NCBI GenBank assembly: GCA_004293645.1
Contig: REAB01000051.1
Location: 1-64,000, forward strand
DNA: 64,000 nucleotides
Source: Cytophagia bacterium
GTDB taxonomy: Bacteria > Bacteroidota > Bacteroidia > Cytophagales > Spirosomataceae
Direction of reading: 5' to 3'
Positions 1 to 8,511 of this stretch are shown here, in pieces (positions within the stretch are counted from its first letter, which is position 1; every line of letters starts with the position of its first letter). The position numbers were made by a program, and so were the translations under genes. The notes beneath the pieces were generated by a model that worked only from the letters and a program-made list of their open reading frames with translations, was not told the origin of the DNA and did no database searches.

Positions 1-34
1 ATTTTTCCGACTACATGTTTAGTGGGCAATATGC

Positions 35-940
35 TTGTGGACTAATTTCTCAAAAACTGTCAACTACTTTGGAAGCAATATGAAAGATGCCCATTTTTTT
101 AACGAATACCCCTATGAAGACGTGCCAACGCACAACGAAAGCATTTATAACAAAGACAAAAACTCGTTTGCCAAACGCATTGGCCACGTACTGGAGCAAT
201 GCACGCGCGTGGCTACGGCCATTGAAAACAATCTGCGCCAAAATCATTTTCCCATTTTGCTCTCTGGCGACCATTCTTCGGCACTCGGCACCATCAGCGG
301 CATCAAGGCGGCTTTTCCGGCCTTGCGCTTGGGCGTGGTTTGGATAGATGCCCACGCCGATTTGCACTCGCCTTACACCTCGCCGTCGGGCAATATTCAC
401 GGAATGCCGCTTTCGGCAGCTTTGAACGACAACAACTTGGCTTGCCAAATCAACGAACTCAGCTCCGAAACCCAGCATTATTGGGAAGGAATGGGAAATA
501 TAGGCATATCTGGCCCCAAGCTTTTGGCCTCCGATTTGGTGTATTTTGGCGTGCGCGATACCGAAGAACCCGAAGACCAACAGATTGAAAAGTTGGGCAT
601 AAAAAATTATACAGTGCACGAAATACGCTACCGTGGCCTGTCTGTTTGCCTCCAAGAAGCCCGCCAAAAACTGGCCTCCTGCGACTTGATTTACGTGTCG
701 TTTGACGTAGATTCAATGGACTGCGATATTATTTCGCGCGGTACTGGCACGCCCGTGGCCAAAGGTTTCGACCAGTTTGAGGTCATGGCCATTATTAACG
801 CATTTATCGAAACCCAAAAAGTAGTTTGCATCGAATTTGTGGAAATAAACCCCCTACTCGACACCAAAGGCAATAAAATGGCCGAAACTGCTTTTGAAGT
901 ATTGGAAGAAATCAGCAAAAACCTTAAAAAATACGCATAG
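35..940 (+). CDS. Arginase/agmatinase-family ureohydrolase, N-terminus apparently missing
   Basis: Hydrolyses a guanidino compound (arginine, agmatine or formimidoylglutamate) with a dinuclear manganese centre. The metal-binding motifs are visible: GDHS near residue 78, DAHADLH at 105-111, SFDVDSMD at 222-229, and Glu near 270. The phylum's arginases usually begin with about 20 residues containing a GAGTRGAS-like segment before the part homologous to 'VNYFGSN'. Here only 34 bases precede, the frame has a TAG at 20-22, and the first possible start is a TTG at 35 (next ATG at 80). A different frame is open from base 3 to a TGA at 81-83 that overlaps the ATG at 80. So either the gene is N-terminally truncated or frameshifted, or the true start is shorter than usual. 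It is followed by icmF with a 3-bp gap, suggesting co-transcription. Family call is secure; substrate and start are not. Confidence 0.8.
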   Translation: MWTNFSKTVNYFGSNMKDAHFFNEYPYEDVPTHNESIYNKDKNSFAKRIGHVLEQCTRVATAIENNLRQNHFPILLSGDHSSALGTISGIKAAFPALRLGVVWIDAHADLHSPYTSPSGNIHGMPLSAALNDNNLACQINELSSETQHYWEGMGNIGISGPKLLASDLVYFGVRDTEEPEDQQIEKLGIKNYTVHEIRYRGLSVCLQEARQKLASCDLIYVSFDVDSMDCDIISRGTGTPVAKGFDQFEVMAIINAFIETQKVVCIEFVEINPLLDTKGNKMAETAFEVLEEISKNLKKYA

Positions 941-943
941 CTC

Positions 944-3900
944 ATGCAAACCGTAACCGTTCTGCCCTACCAACCCAAAAATCACGTCAGGATTGTAACC
1001 TCCGCCAGCTTGTTTGACGGCCACGACGCGGCCATCAACCTCATGCGAAGGCTCATGCAGGCTACGGGCGTGGAGGTGATTCACCTTGGCCACAACCGCT
1101 CGGTGCAAGAAATTGTGGACTGCGCCATTCAGGAAGACGTGCAGGGCATTGCCGTTACGAGTTACCAGGGCGGGCATATTGAGTTTTTTAAATATATGTA
1201 CGACCTGCTGCAAGAAAATGGCGCGGGACACATCAAAATATTTGGCGGCGGCGGTGGCACTATTTTGCCCCACGAAGTGCAAGAACTCCACGCTTATGGC
1301 ATTTGTCGCCTTTACTCGCCCGACGACGGGCGGGCCATGGGCTTGCAAGGCATGATAAACGACTTGGTAGAAAAATGTGATTGGCCAGCCCCACCCGACA
1401 GCCCCCTAACCCCCGATGGGGGGACTTTTGTCAGTGGCTTTTCAACTATTGCCCGACAAATCACTAATGCTGAAAGTGAAAATCGATATTTAAAAAAAGC
1501 TCCCCCATCGGGACGGTACGCCGCGCGGGTTGGGGGGCTTATTCTTGGCATCACGGGTACGGGTGGAGCGGGCAAGTCGTCGTTGGTAGATGAGTTGGTA
1601 CGGCGTTTTTTGCTTGACTCCGACGACAAAAAACTGGCCATTATTTCGGTAGACCCTTCTAAACGCAAAACGGGTGGTGCGTTGCTCGGCGACCGAATCA
1701 GAATGAATGCCCTCCACCCCGAACTGGCCAAAGGGCGCGTTTATATGCGCTCTATGGCCACGCGGCAGTCCAATTTGGCCATGAGCAAATACGTAAAAGA
1801 TGCCATTGAAATTTGCCAAAGTGCTAATTTTGAGCTTATTATTGTCGAAACATCGGGCATTGGGCAATCTGACACCGAAATAACCGAACACGCCGATGTG
1901 TGCCTCTACGTAATGACGGCCGAATATGGCGCAGCTACGCAGCTCGAAAAAATTGATATGCTCGACTACGCCGATTTCATTGCCATCAATAAATTTGACA
2001 AACGCGGCAGCCTCGATGCCCTCCGCGACGTGCGCAAACAGTACCGCCGCAACCACAACAACTGGGACACGCCCGACGAAGAACTCCCCATTTTTGGCAC
2101 GCAAGCCGCCCAATTCAACGACCCAGGCATGAACGCGCTTTATGCAAGGTTAGGGGTATCAAAGGGGAAAGGGGAAAGTTTAGAGAAAAAAGGAGAAAAG
2201 CCGAGGGCAGAACTGGGAAACAGTTTAAAACTCACTCCCAAAACAAACACTCCATCACTCAATCATTCAATCATTCCCCCCGACCGCGTGCGTTATTTGG
2301 CCGAAATTGTGGAAAATGCCCGCCATTATGCCGAATTTGTGGAAGAACAAGTGCGCATTGCCCAACAACTTTATGGCTTGCATCAAACGCTCGCCATTCT
2401 TAAAAAAACCAGCGAATTATCCCAAATTATAACTGATTTACAACAACTTACCGACCAAATTCGCCAGCAACTACGCCCCGATTGCTGGCAGCTTATCAAG
2501 CGTTGGCCAGAAGTAGTAGCCACTTACCGCGCCGAAAAATACCAGTTTAAAGTACGCGACAAAGTAATTGAACAAGACCTGTGGACCGAAACGCTTTCGC
2601 ACCTTAAAATTCCGAAAATAGCCCTGCCCAAATACAGCGACTGGGGCGATATTTTGCGTTGGCAACTCACCGAAAACGTGCCTGGCGAATTTCCATACAC
2701 GGCGGGCGTGTTTCCGCTCAAACGCGAAGGCGAAGACCCCGCGCGGATGTTTGCGGGCGAAGGTGGCCCCGAACGCACCAACCGGCGGTTCCATTATTTA
2801 TCAAAAAATACCCCCGCCAAACGGCTTTCTACGGCCTTCGACTCCGTAACGCTCTACGGTGAAGACCCCGACACGCGGCCCGATATTTTTGGCAAAGTAG
2901 GCAACTCTGGCGTAAACGTTTGTACCCTCGACGATGCCAAAAAATTGTACAGCGGCTTTGACCTCTGCGACCCGAACACGTCGGTTTCGATGACCATAAA
3001 CGGCCCCGCACCGCTTATTTTGGCTTTTTTCTTAAACGCCGCCATTGACCAACAGTGCGAAAAATGGCTTGATGGCAATGCGTTGCACGGGGCCGCCCGC
3101 GCAGGCGAAAGCGCCTTTCGGGGCGATATTCCAGAGGGTAACAATGGCTTGGGGCTGCAACTACTCGGCACCACTGGCGACCGCCTGCTGCCGCCCGAAG
3201 TATATGCCAAAATCAAAGCCGACACGCTTCGGCAGGTACGTGGCACGGTGCAGGCCGATATTTTGAAAGAAGACCAAGCCCAAAACACCTGTATTTTTAG
3301 TACTGAATTTGCCCTCAAAATGATGGGCGACATTCAGCAGTATTTTATTGACCAACAGGTTCGCAATTTTTACTCCGTTTCTATTTCGGGCTACCACATT
3401 GCCGAAGCGGGGGCCAACCCTATTTCTCAGTTGGCTTTTACGCTCTCCAATGGCTTTACTTTTGTCGAATATTACCTGAGCCGTGGCATGAAAATTGACG
3501 ACTTCGCGCCCAACTTGTCGTTCTTTTTCTCGAACGGCATGGACCCCGAATACACCGTACTGGGGCGCGTGGCGCGGCGCATTTGGGCCAAAGCCCTGAA
3601 AAACAAGTACAAAGCCAACGAGCGCAGCCAAAAACTCAAATACCACATTCAGACTTCGGGCCGCAGCTTGCACGCCCAAGAAATTGCCTTCAACGACATT
3701 CGCACCACGCTCCAAGCCCTTCTGGCCTTGCAAGACAACTGTAACTCGCTGCATACCAACGCCTACGACGAGGCCATTACCACGCCCACCGAAGAAAGCG
3801 TGCGCCGCGCGTTGGCCATTCAGCTTATTATCAATCGTGAGTTTGGACTATTGACAAACGAAAACCCGCTGCAAGGCTCGTTTATTGTCGAAGAACTCAC

Positions 3901-4339
3901 CGATTTGGTAGAAGAGGCCGTTTACCAAGAATTTTTGAGCATCAACGAGCGCGGCGGCGTGCTGGGAGGCATGGAACGAATGTACCAACGCAGCAAAATT
4001 CAGGACGAATCTATGCACTACGAAATGCAAAAACACACGGGTGCGCTGCCCATCGTTGGAGTCAATACGTTTTTGGACGCGCAAGGCTCGCCCACGGTGC
4101 TACCCGCCGAGGTGATTCGCTCTACCGACGACGAAAAGCAGTTTGCAGTTACGTCCAAATTGGCATTTCAACAGCAAAACCAAGCTGCGGCCCAAATAGC
4201 CCTTGAAGCCTTGAAAAAAGCAGCTTTGGCCAACGAAAATATTTTTGAAAACCTCATGGAAGCCGCCAAAATATGTACATTGGGACAAATGTCGGCGGCT
4301 TTGTATGAAGTAGGGGGGCAATATCGGCGCAATATGTAG
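944..4339 (+). CDS. icmF: Fused isobutyryl-CoA (acyl-CoA) mutase IcmF with built-in G-protein chaperone
   Basis: B12-dependent carbon-skeleton mutase with its chaperone GTPase in one 1131-residue chain. Order: cobalamin-binding domain (residues ~12-145, DGHDAA at 25-30, GGGGG at 101-105); MeaB/ArgK-like GTPase with P-loop GTGGAGKSS at 205-213 and NKFDKRG further on; then the (beta/alpha)8 substrate domain from ~540. Family knowledge separates ICM from methylmalonyl-CoA mutase by Phe and Gln at two substrate positions; '[14 protein letters not shown]' and 'EDQAQNT' show the ICM-type residues, so isobutyryl/n-butyryl-CoA is the more likely substrate. Two linkers are expanded: residues ~153-199 are encoded by a palindromic repeat (1400-1540), and residues ~402-446 are a low-complexity Lys/Ser/Thr/Asn stretch (2150-2282). 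The frame stays open through both. Directly follows the arginase-like gene. Confidence 0.93.
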   Translation: MQTVTVLPYQPKNHVRIVTSASLFDGHDAAINLMRRLMQATGVEVIHLGHNRSVQEIVDCAIQEDVQGIAVTSYQGGHIEFFKYMYDLLQENGAGHIKIFGGGGGTILPHEVQELHAYGICRLYSPDDGRAMGLQGMINDLVEKCDWPAPPDSPLTPDGGTFVSGFSTIARQITNAESENRYLKKAPPSGRYAARVGGLILGITGTGGAGKSSLVDELVRRFLLDSDDKKLAIISVDPSKRKTGGALLGDRIRMNALHPELAKGRVYMRSMATRQSNLAMSKYVKDAIEICQSANFELIIVETSGIGQSDTEITEHADVCLYVMTAEYGAATQLEKIDMLDYADFIAINKFDKRGSLDALRDVRKQYRRNHNNWDTPDEELPIFGTQAAQFNDPGMNALYARLGVSKGKGESLEKKGEKPRAELGNSLKLTPKTNTPSLNHSIIPPDRVRYLAEIVENARHYAEFVEEQVRIAQQLYGLHQTLAILKKTSELSQIITDLQQLTDQIRQQLRPDCWQLIKRWPEVVATYRAEKYQFKVRDKVIEQDLWTETLSHLKIPKIALPKYSDWGDILRWQLTENVPGEFPYTAGVFPLKREGEDPARMFAGEGGPERTNRRFHYLSKNTPAKRLSTAFDSVTLYGEDPDTRPDIFGKVGNSGVNVCTLDDAKKLYSGFDLCDPNTSVSMTINGPAPLILAFFLNAAIDQQCEKWLDGNALHGAARAGESAFRGDIPEGNNGLGLQLLGTTGDRLLPPEVYAKIKADTLRQVRGTVQADILKEDQAQNTCIFSTEFALKMMGDIQQYFIDQQVRNFYSVSISGYHIAEAGANPISQLAFTLSNGFTFVEYYLSRGMKIDDFAPNLSFFFSNGMDPEYTVLGRVARRIWAKALKNKYKANERSQKLKYHIQTSGRSLHAQEIAFNDIRTTLQALLALQDNCNSLHTNAYDEAITTPTEESVRRALAIQLIINREFGLLTNENPLQGSFIVEELTDLVEEAVYQEFLSINERGGVLGGMERMYQRSKIQDESMHYEMQKHTGALPIVGVNTFLDAQGSPTVLPAEVIRSTDDEKQFAVTSKLAFQQQNQAAAQIALEALKKAALANENIFENLMEAAKICTLGQMSAALYEVGGQYRRNM
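1400..1540. repeat. Palindromic repeat element embedded in frame in icmF
   Basis: The left end reads AGCCCCCTAACCCCCGATGG followed by GGGGACTTTT. The reverse complement of the right end (1491-1540) reads AAGCCCCCCAACCC, then a 16-base spacer, then CGATGGGGGAGCTTTTTT. The ends are therefore inverted repeats of one another, giving a unit of about 141 bp, a multiple of three. It lies in the linker between the cobalamin and GTPase domains. A related unit lies at 22944-23010, just upstream of asd. Confidence 0.7.
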
Positions 4340-4407
4340 CGTGCTCGCAACCAAGAAGACACTTCACCCAGCAAACCGCGAAACGGGTGAATTATTTGTC
4401 CCAATCA

Positions 4408-4908
4408 CTACGCTTTCTTATATTTAGCCGTTATTTTCGTCGTTACTGTTTTTTTAGTAGCGGGGTCGGTTTCGGTTACAGTTTGCACCATCGACAGCAT
4501 ATCGCCAGCAATGGTGTAGTCGTATTCGTCCTTCACGCCGTCGGTATCTATCATCGTAATTTTAGTACCATTCACCGACCATTTTCCACTGGTTATTACA
4601 CCCTCTTCTTCAATGCTCTCATTCACGTCTTTGCAACTCGCGGGGTTGTTGGTACTCAACGTGCCGTTGGCATTGAACGAAAACACCAAGTCAGTAAAAC
4701 AAGTCTCTCCAAAAAGTACAAGAAACGGAAAAAGATCTTTTTCGGGGTCGTTGTCTTCTTTTACCAACAGCCCAGCCAGTTTCCAATTTCCTACTACGGC
4801 ATTGGCGGCAGTTGGGTCATCTTTCTTACCGCACGAAACCACCAACGTAGCCATCAAAACCACGGCCAATAAACGCGTACTCCAAGTCGAAATCTTTGTG
4901 TTTTTCAT
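4408..4908 (-). CDS. Lipocalin-like lipoprotein
   Basis: A 166-residue predicted lipoprotein: basic N-terminus, hydrophobic stretch, and a lipobox LVVSC with Cys26. The mature part has the pattern of small Bacteroidota lipocalin-like proteins: 'VVGNWKLAGL' near the start, then alternating beta-strand segments such as 'LVFSFNANGTLS', 'GKWSVNGTKITM' and 'DMLSMVQTV'. Two cysteines (in 'ETCFTD' and 'PASCKD') could form a disulphide. Role unknown; it presumably sits on the outer or inner membrane facing the periplasm. It is convergent with icmF; a short TCACCC/GGGTGA hairpin at 4364-4390 lies between them. Confidence 0.7.
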   Translation of the reverse strand: MKNTKISTWSTRLLAVVLMATLVVSCGKKDDPTAANAVVGNWKLAGLLVKEDNDPEKDLFPFLVLFGETCFTDLVFSFNANGTLSTNNPASCKDVNESIEEEGVITSGKWSVNGTKITMIDTDGVKDEYDYTIAGDMLSMVQTVTETDPATKKTVTTKITAKYKKA

Positions 4909-4943
4909 AATTGTAACTTTTTTTGGTGAGTAAAAAACTGAAA

Positions 4944-4951
4944 CAAAAGTA
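4944..4951 (-). promoter_or_regulatory. Likely -7 promoter element of the lipocalin-like gene
   Basis: On the minus strand this reads TACTTTTG, matching the Bacteroidota -7 consensus TAnnTTTG, 36 bp before the start codon. No clear -33 TTTG at 19-20 bp was seen. Confidence 0.45.
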
Positions 4952-5006
4952 ATAGATTGGTTTTAAAAATCCACCCATTCTTTATTTAACGGTTTTTGGG
5001 TACATT

Positions 5007-5390
5007 TTATTGAATGGCCACGCGCTCGCCTTGCAACTGCATTTTTTCGGCGGGTAAATTTTCCAAGATTTCGGTTTTCAACGACTCTACCAATCGCTGT
5101 TTGAGGTAGTCGCATTGGGTTACGATGCTTACTTCGCGCACGGGCTGTGGCGCGGCAAATCGCTTGATTTTTTGGCGTTGGTTGTCGCTCAAATGCAGCG
5201 TAGCTAAGTCGGGCAAAATGGCCACTCCGCTCTGACTATCAACCAGTTGCTTCAATGTTTCGATACTTCCCGCTTCGTAGTCAAAGGGCGCGTCGGCGGT
5301 GCGGCGCAACTCGCACAAGTTCATCACCTGCGACCTAAAACAGTGGCCTTCTTGCAGCAGCCACATTACAGCTTGGTTTTTATTCGTTAC
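5007..5390 (-). pseudogene. LysR/OxyR-type regulator, C-terminal fragment only
   Basis: The reading frame (open from 5432) encodes a C-terminal piece of an OxyR-like LysR effector domain. 'LLQEGHCFRSQVMNLC' resembles the segment around OxyR's redox cysteine, and 'SIETLKQLVDSQSGVAILPD' the following hinge region. The winged-helix DNA-binding domain and first half of the effector domain, about 190-200 residues, are absent. Homology stops near 5390, where the promoter and start of the divergently oriented AAA-ATPase/PD-(D/E)XK gene begin. I see no matching N-terminal part elsewhere in the window. This looks like a relic of a hydrogen-peroxide-type regulator cut by acquisition of the neighbouring gene. 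Without a DNA-binding domain it cannot act as a regulator. Confidence 0.75.
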
Positions 5391-5395
5391 TTTTG
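5388..5395 (+). promoter_or_regulatory. Possible -7 promoter element of the AAA-ATPase/PD-(D/E)XK gene
   Basis: TACTTTTG matches TAnnTTTG and lies 21 bp before the ATG at 5417, right at the breakpoint with the LysR relic. No -33 element at standard spacing. Confidence 0.35.
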
Positions 5396-5416
5396 TGTAA
5401 CCAAAATAACGGGGCA

Positions 5417-6988
5417 ATGCGTAGATATCCAATCGGTATTCAAAGTTTTAAAGAAATTATTACGGGCAACTACCTCTACGTGGACAAAACGGCGTTTATC
5501 CATCAAATGAAGGCTATGGGCAAGTACTATTTTTTGTCGCGCCCGCGTCGTTTTGGCAAATCTTTGTTAATCAGCACTTTGCAGGCTTTATACGAAGGCC
5601 GCCAAGAACTATTTACGGGCTTGTACATTGCCGATAAATGGGACTTTGGCCAAACCAATCCTACCATCGTCATTTATTTTAATGCTTTCACCTTGCGTGG
5701 CAACAGTTTAGATGCCGTACTTCAAAACGCCATACGCGAGCAAGCCGAAACGCACCAAATAGAATTGACTGCTCAAATTGAAGGATTGAATTTCAAAGCA
5801 GGGACTTTGTTTCAAGAATTAATCCAAAAGTTGCACGCCAAAACAGGCCGCAAAGTGGTGGTGCTGATTGACGAATACGACAAACCCATCGTAGATTTTT
5901 TGGAAGAACTGGACATTGCCGAGGCCAACCGAAACACCCTCAAATCGTTTTATGGCATCTTAAAACCCGCCGACGAACATTTGGAATTTGTGCTACTAAC
6001 GGGCGTAAGCAAATTTGCCAAAGTGAGTGTGTTTTCCGACCTCAACAACTTGAACGACATTACGTTAAAAAAACAATTTAACGAAGTAGTGGGTATTACG
6101 CAAGCAGAATTGGAGGCTACTTTCAGCGAAGAAATAGCCCGATTTGCCCAAGAAACCGAAGTGAGTTATGAAACGTTTTTGGGACAAATAAAGCACTGGT
6201 ACAACGGCTACTCGTGGGGCGGCAAAGCCACCGTTTACAATCCGTTTTCATTACTAAATTTTTTTAGCGACAGCGGTGCGTTTCGCAATTACTGGTTTAG
6301 TACGGGTACGCCCACTTGGTTGGTTCAAGAAGCCTTCAAAAATCGATTTTTTGATTTTACCAACCTCGAAATCACCGAAAATCGTTTGGAATCTTTCGAT
6401 TTCAAGAATTTATACACGCCTACCCTGTTGTTTCAAACGGGTTATCTCACCATCAAATCTTACAGCAAAACCGACTACACATACATCTTAGATTATCCCA
6501 ACGAAGAAGTGCGGCTGTCGTTGAACCAGTATTTGTTGGAGGCTTTTCGTGGCAAAGAAAACGAAGAAGTTATCCCAAAAGTTTTGCAACTACGCAACGC
6601 CTTGAATAACAACGACATAGCCACGGCCATCGAAATTATCAACATTATTTTTTCAACGCTGCCCTACGATTTGTGGCAACGCGAAAACGAACGGTTTTAC
6701 CACGCCCTCATTCACCTCACTTTCACTATTTTGGGCGTTTATGTGCAATCTGAAATCCACACCGCGCGGGGGCGTTGCGATGCCATCGTACATACCCAAA
6801 AATATAGCTACGCTTTTGAGTTTAAGCTCGACAAAACCGCCCAAGAAGCCTTAGACCAGATTTTTGAGAAAGGCTACTTAACGCCTTTCAAAGAGTCGTC
6901 GGCCAGTTCAAAAACACTCATTGCAGTTGGCATCAACTTCTCTACCGAGCGCAAAGCGGTTGAAAGTTGGTTGTCTAAAACGCTGTGA
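5417..6988 (+). CDS. AAA-ATPase-like protein with C-terminal PD-(D/E)XK nuclease-fold domain
   Basis: A 523-residue member of the large Bacteroidota family combining an AAA-ATPase_like domain (PF09820) and a PD-(D/E)XK domain (PDDEXK_9, PF08011; formerly DUF1703). Start chosen at ATG 5417 because family members begin just before 'PIGIQSFKEII'. Seen: a Walker A-like RPRRFGKSLL near residues 42-51, Walker B-like VVLIDEYDKP near residue 155, and at the C-terminus GRCDAIV and YAFEFKLDK, fitting the D...ExK nuclease core. Function is not established for the family; it is often multi-copy in a genome and is suspected to be mobile or defence-related. Here it sits against a truncated LysR gene and is followed by repeat elements and a toxin-antitoxin pair. 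Confidence 0.85.
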   Translation: MRRYPIGIQSFKEIITGNYLYVDKTAFIHQMKAMGKYYFLSRPRRFGKSLLISTLQALYEGRQELFTGLYIADKWDFGQTNPTIVIYFNAFTLRGNSLDAVLQNAIREQAETHQIELTAQIEGLNFKAGTLFQELIQKLHAKTGRKVVVLIDEYDKPIVDFLEELDIAEANRNTLKSFYGILKPADEHLEFVLLTGVSKFAKVSVFSDLNNLNDITLKKQFNEVVGITQAELEATFSEEIARFAQETEVSYETFLGQIKHWYNGYSWGGKATVYNPFSLLNFFSDSGAFRNYWFSTGTPTWLVQEAFKNRFFDFTNLEITENRLESFDFKNLYTPTLLFQTGYLTIKSYSKTDYTYILDYPNEEVRLSLNQYLLEAFRGKENEEVIPKVLQLRNALNNNDIATAIEIINIIFSTLPYDLWQRENERFYHALIHLTFTILGVYVQSEIHTARGRCDAIVHTQKYSYAFEFKLDKTAQEALDQIFEKGYLTPFKESSASSKTLIAVGINFSTERKAVESWLSKTL

Positions 6989-6999
6989 GATAGCGAATA

Positions 7000-7159
7000 G
7001 GGCTTTATGAAGGTGTGAGATTCAGGGAACGTCCGCCGTTCACTCGTACCCAACTATGAGTGAAATTACTCCTGCTGGGTAAACTTTCGTCGGCTGGTAG
7101 TGCTGCTTAAAACAGCACTACTGCTCAATACTTCCGTCTGCCACACTTTAATAAAGCCC
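7000..7159. repeat. 160-bp MITE-like element with ~19-bp terminal inverted repeats
   Basis: The left end reads GGGCTTTATGAAGGTGTGA. The right end, reverse-complemented, reads GGGCTTTATTAAAGTGTGG; these are 19-bp inverted repeats with three differences. Inside is a perfect 9-bp hairpin, GTAGTGCTG/CAGCACTAC, around 7099-7123. There is no coding capacity. No clear target-site duplication. The inverted ends and size fit a non-autonomous transposable element, but no matching transposase is in the window. Confidence 0.6.
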
Positions 7160-7162
7160 ATC

Positions 7163-7273
7163 GGGGCCGCCCGTGCGGTTATCGGTCGTTGTTCCTGTCG
7201 GAGTCCAGTTGGCGTGTCCGCTACGGAATATTTTCGACGAAGCGATTCTAAAACTCGGGGCCGCCCGTGCGGT
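7163..7273. repeat. Two direct copies of a 17-bp GC-rich repeat
   Basis: GGGGCCGCCCGTGCGGT occurs at 7163-7179 and again at 7257-7273. An inverted copy with one mismatch occurs at 57623-57639. Together with the MITE-like element before it, this fills the gap between the nuclease-fold gene and the toxin gene; no gene is seen in it. Confidence 0.7.
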
Positions 7274-7316
7274 CAGCTTGACCAAGTGTCCACGGGTAGC
7301 CCCATACGAAAATAGC

Positions 7317-7718
7317 CTAAGAAAGTCGCTCAAATTTCCCTTTTGTTGTGCAGGAAAAAGCAAATGGCCTATTTGTTTTAATTAGCTTTTTTATCTCTGG
7401 CCATCTATTCACAATTTGCTGAACCATCTCCCAATATTTATACCCGGTATTTGAAGGCGGCTTAATGAAAAATAGCCCTACGCCCGACTTTTCGTAAAGT
7501 TCTCGTTGCTGCTTTTTCCTGAAAATATTGTAGTCTTGCGTTATAACAATTCCACCCATTTCTCCTACTTTTGGTATCCAATCCTCGTCTTGCGCGCCCG
7601 TACCAAAAACTTCTTTTAAAGACAAAACTTCAATTTCACTCCCGTTTCCCTTTTCTAAGTGATGTAGCCCGTGTGCTAAATATGGCGACATATTTTCGTC
7701 AATAAACAGCTTTATCAT
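7317..7718 (-). CDS. PIN-like toxin, VapC45/DUF5615-like
   Basis: A 133-residue protein resembling short PIN-like (Mut7-C/VapC45-type) toxins. The conserved acidic pattern is visible: FIDENMSP at residues 5-12, then DEDWIPKVG, then VITQDYNIF. Such proteins are presumed metal-dependent ribonucleases. The start codon overlaps the stop of the upstream partner by 4 bases (7715-7718, ATGA), the usual coupling in toxin-antitoxin operons. Most likely it is neutralised by the product of the upstream gene. Activity and RNA target are inferences; I cannot separate VapC45 from DUF5615 without a profile search. Confidence 0.7.
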   Translation of the reverse strand: MIKLFIDENMSPYLAHGLHHLEKGNGSEIEVLSLKEVFGTGAQDEDWIPKVGEMGGIVITQDYNIFRKKQQRELYEKSGVGLFFIKPPSNTGYKYWEMVQQIVNRWPEIKKLIKTNRPFAFSCTTKGKFERLS

Positions 7719-8389
7719 GCGGCAATACGTGTGTGAAAGTTTATGGCATCTTCGACTTGGCTTATTTTTAAATCATACAGGTTTGCAATAATATCAACAG
7801 GTTCGCCAGCACGAAACAAAGAAAAAACAGTTTCTGTTAGAATATTGGTTTCTCCTACAACAGGCTGCCCAAATTTACGTTTGGGGTCTATTACGACACC
7901 ATGTTCTTTTCCCATAGGGAAAAATCTCTTTGCCAAGCTATTTTTATCAAACTCTATTCTCTCACAAAACGGCTCTATGACTTGATTTATATAGATTTGG
8001 AGGCTTTTGTCAGCTTTGATAATTTCGCCAATAGCACCCTCAAAAAGGACTTTTTCCCCATCGGTAAGAATGTTTGAGGTGGCAAAAGGGTATTGTGTTT
8101 TAAATACATCGGCTAAAATGTCGTGAGCGGCTACGATTTTCTGTGCGCTAACTCCTCTTTCTCTTAGTTGATAAAATGTAAAAAATTCAATTAATGTATG
8201 AAAATTAGTAACCTGCTCTATGCCTTCACCATCAGAATACTGAATGCCACCACCTGAAAATTTTGTAATCCAATAGTCCTTAAGCCAACGTTTTACTTTC
8301 CCACGCGGTAGTCCAAGTATCTTTGCTACTTCTGGAGTAGTATAAATACCTGTGCCAAATCCAAATATATCTTTAGTCTCGAAAGTCAT
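7715..8389 (-). CDS. VapB45/DUF433-like antitoxin with N-terminal helix-turn-helix
   Basis: A 224-residue protein. The N-terminal ~50 residues look like a MerR/excisionase-like helix-turn-helix ('YTTPEVAKILGLPRGKVKRW'). The C-terminal ~60 residues resemble DUF433 ('GEPVDIIANLYDLKISQVEDAI'), a fold common in antitoxins. The middle contains a helical region. VapB45-type antitoxins have this length and domain order. It overlaps the PIN-like toxin gene by 4 bases and precedes it, the standard antitoxin-first layout. It would bind the toxin and probably repress its own promoter. Function is inferred from architecture and pairing. Confidence 0.68.
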   Translation of the reverse strand: MTFETKDIFGFGTGIYTTPEVAKILGLPRGKVKRWLKDYWITKFSGGGIQYSDGEGIEQVTNFHTLIEFFTFYQLRERGVSAQKIVAAHDILADVFKTQYPFATSNILTDGEKVLFEGAIGEIIKADKSLQIYINQVIEPFCERIEFDKNSLAKRFFPMGKEHGVVIDPKRKFGQPVVGETNILTETVFSLFRAGEPVDIIANLYDLKISQVEDAINFHTRIAA

Positions 8390-8511
8390 AACAGGTTTAA
8401 CTTGTACTTTTAATCACAAAAGCACAAATAGTGTGCCATATACCTCATTTTTACATCAATTTTAGTTACAAACGTTGCTGTGCCGTTGCTCAATACAATG
8501 ACCAATAACTC

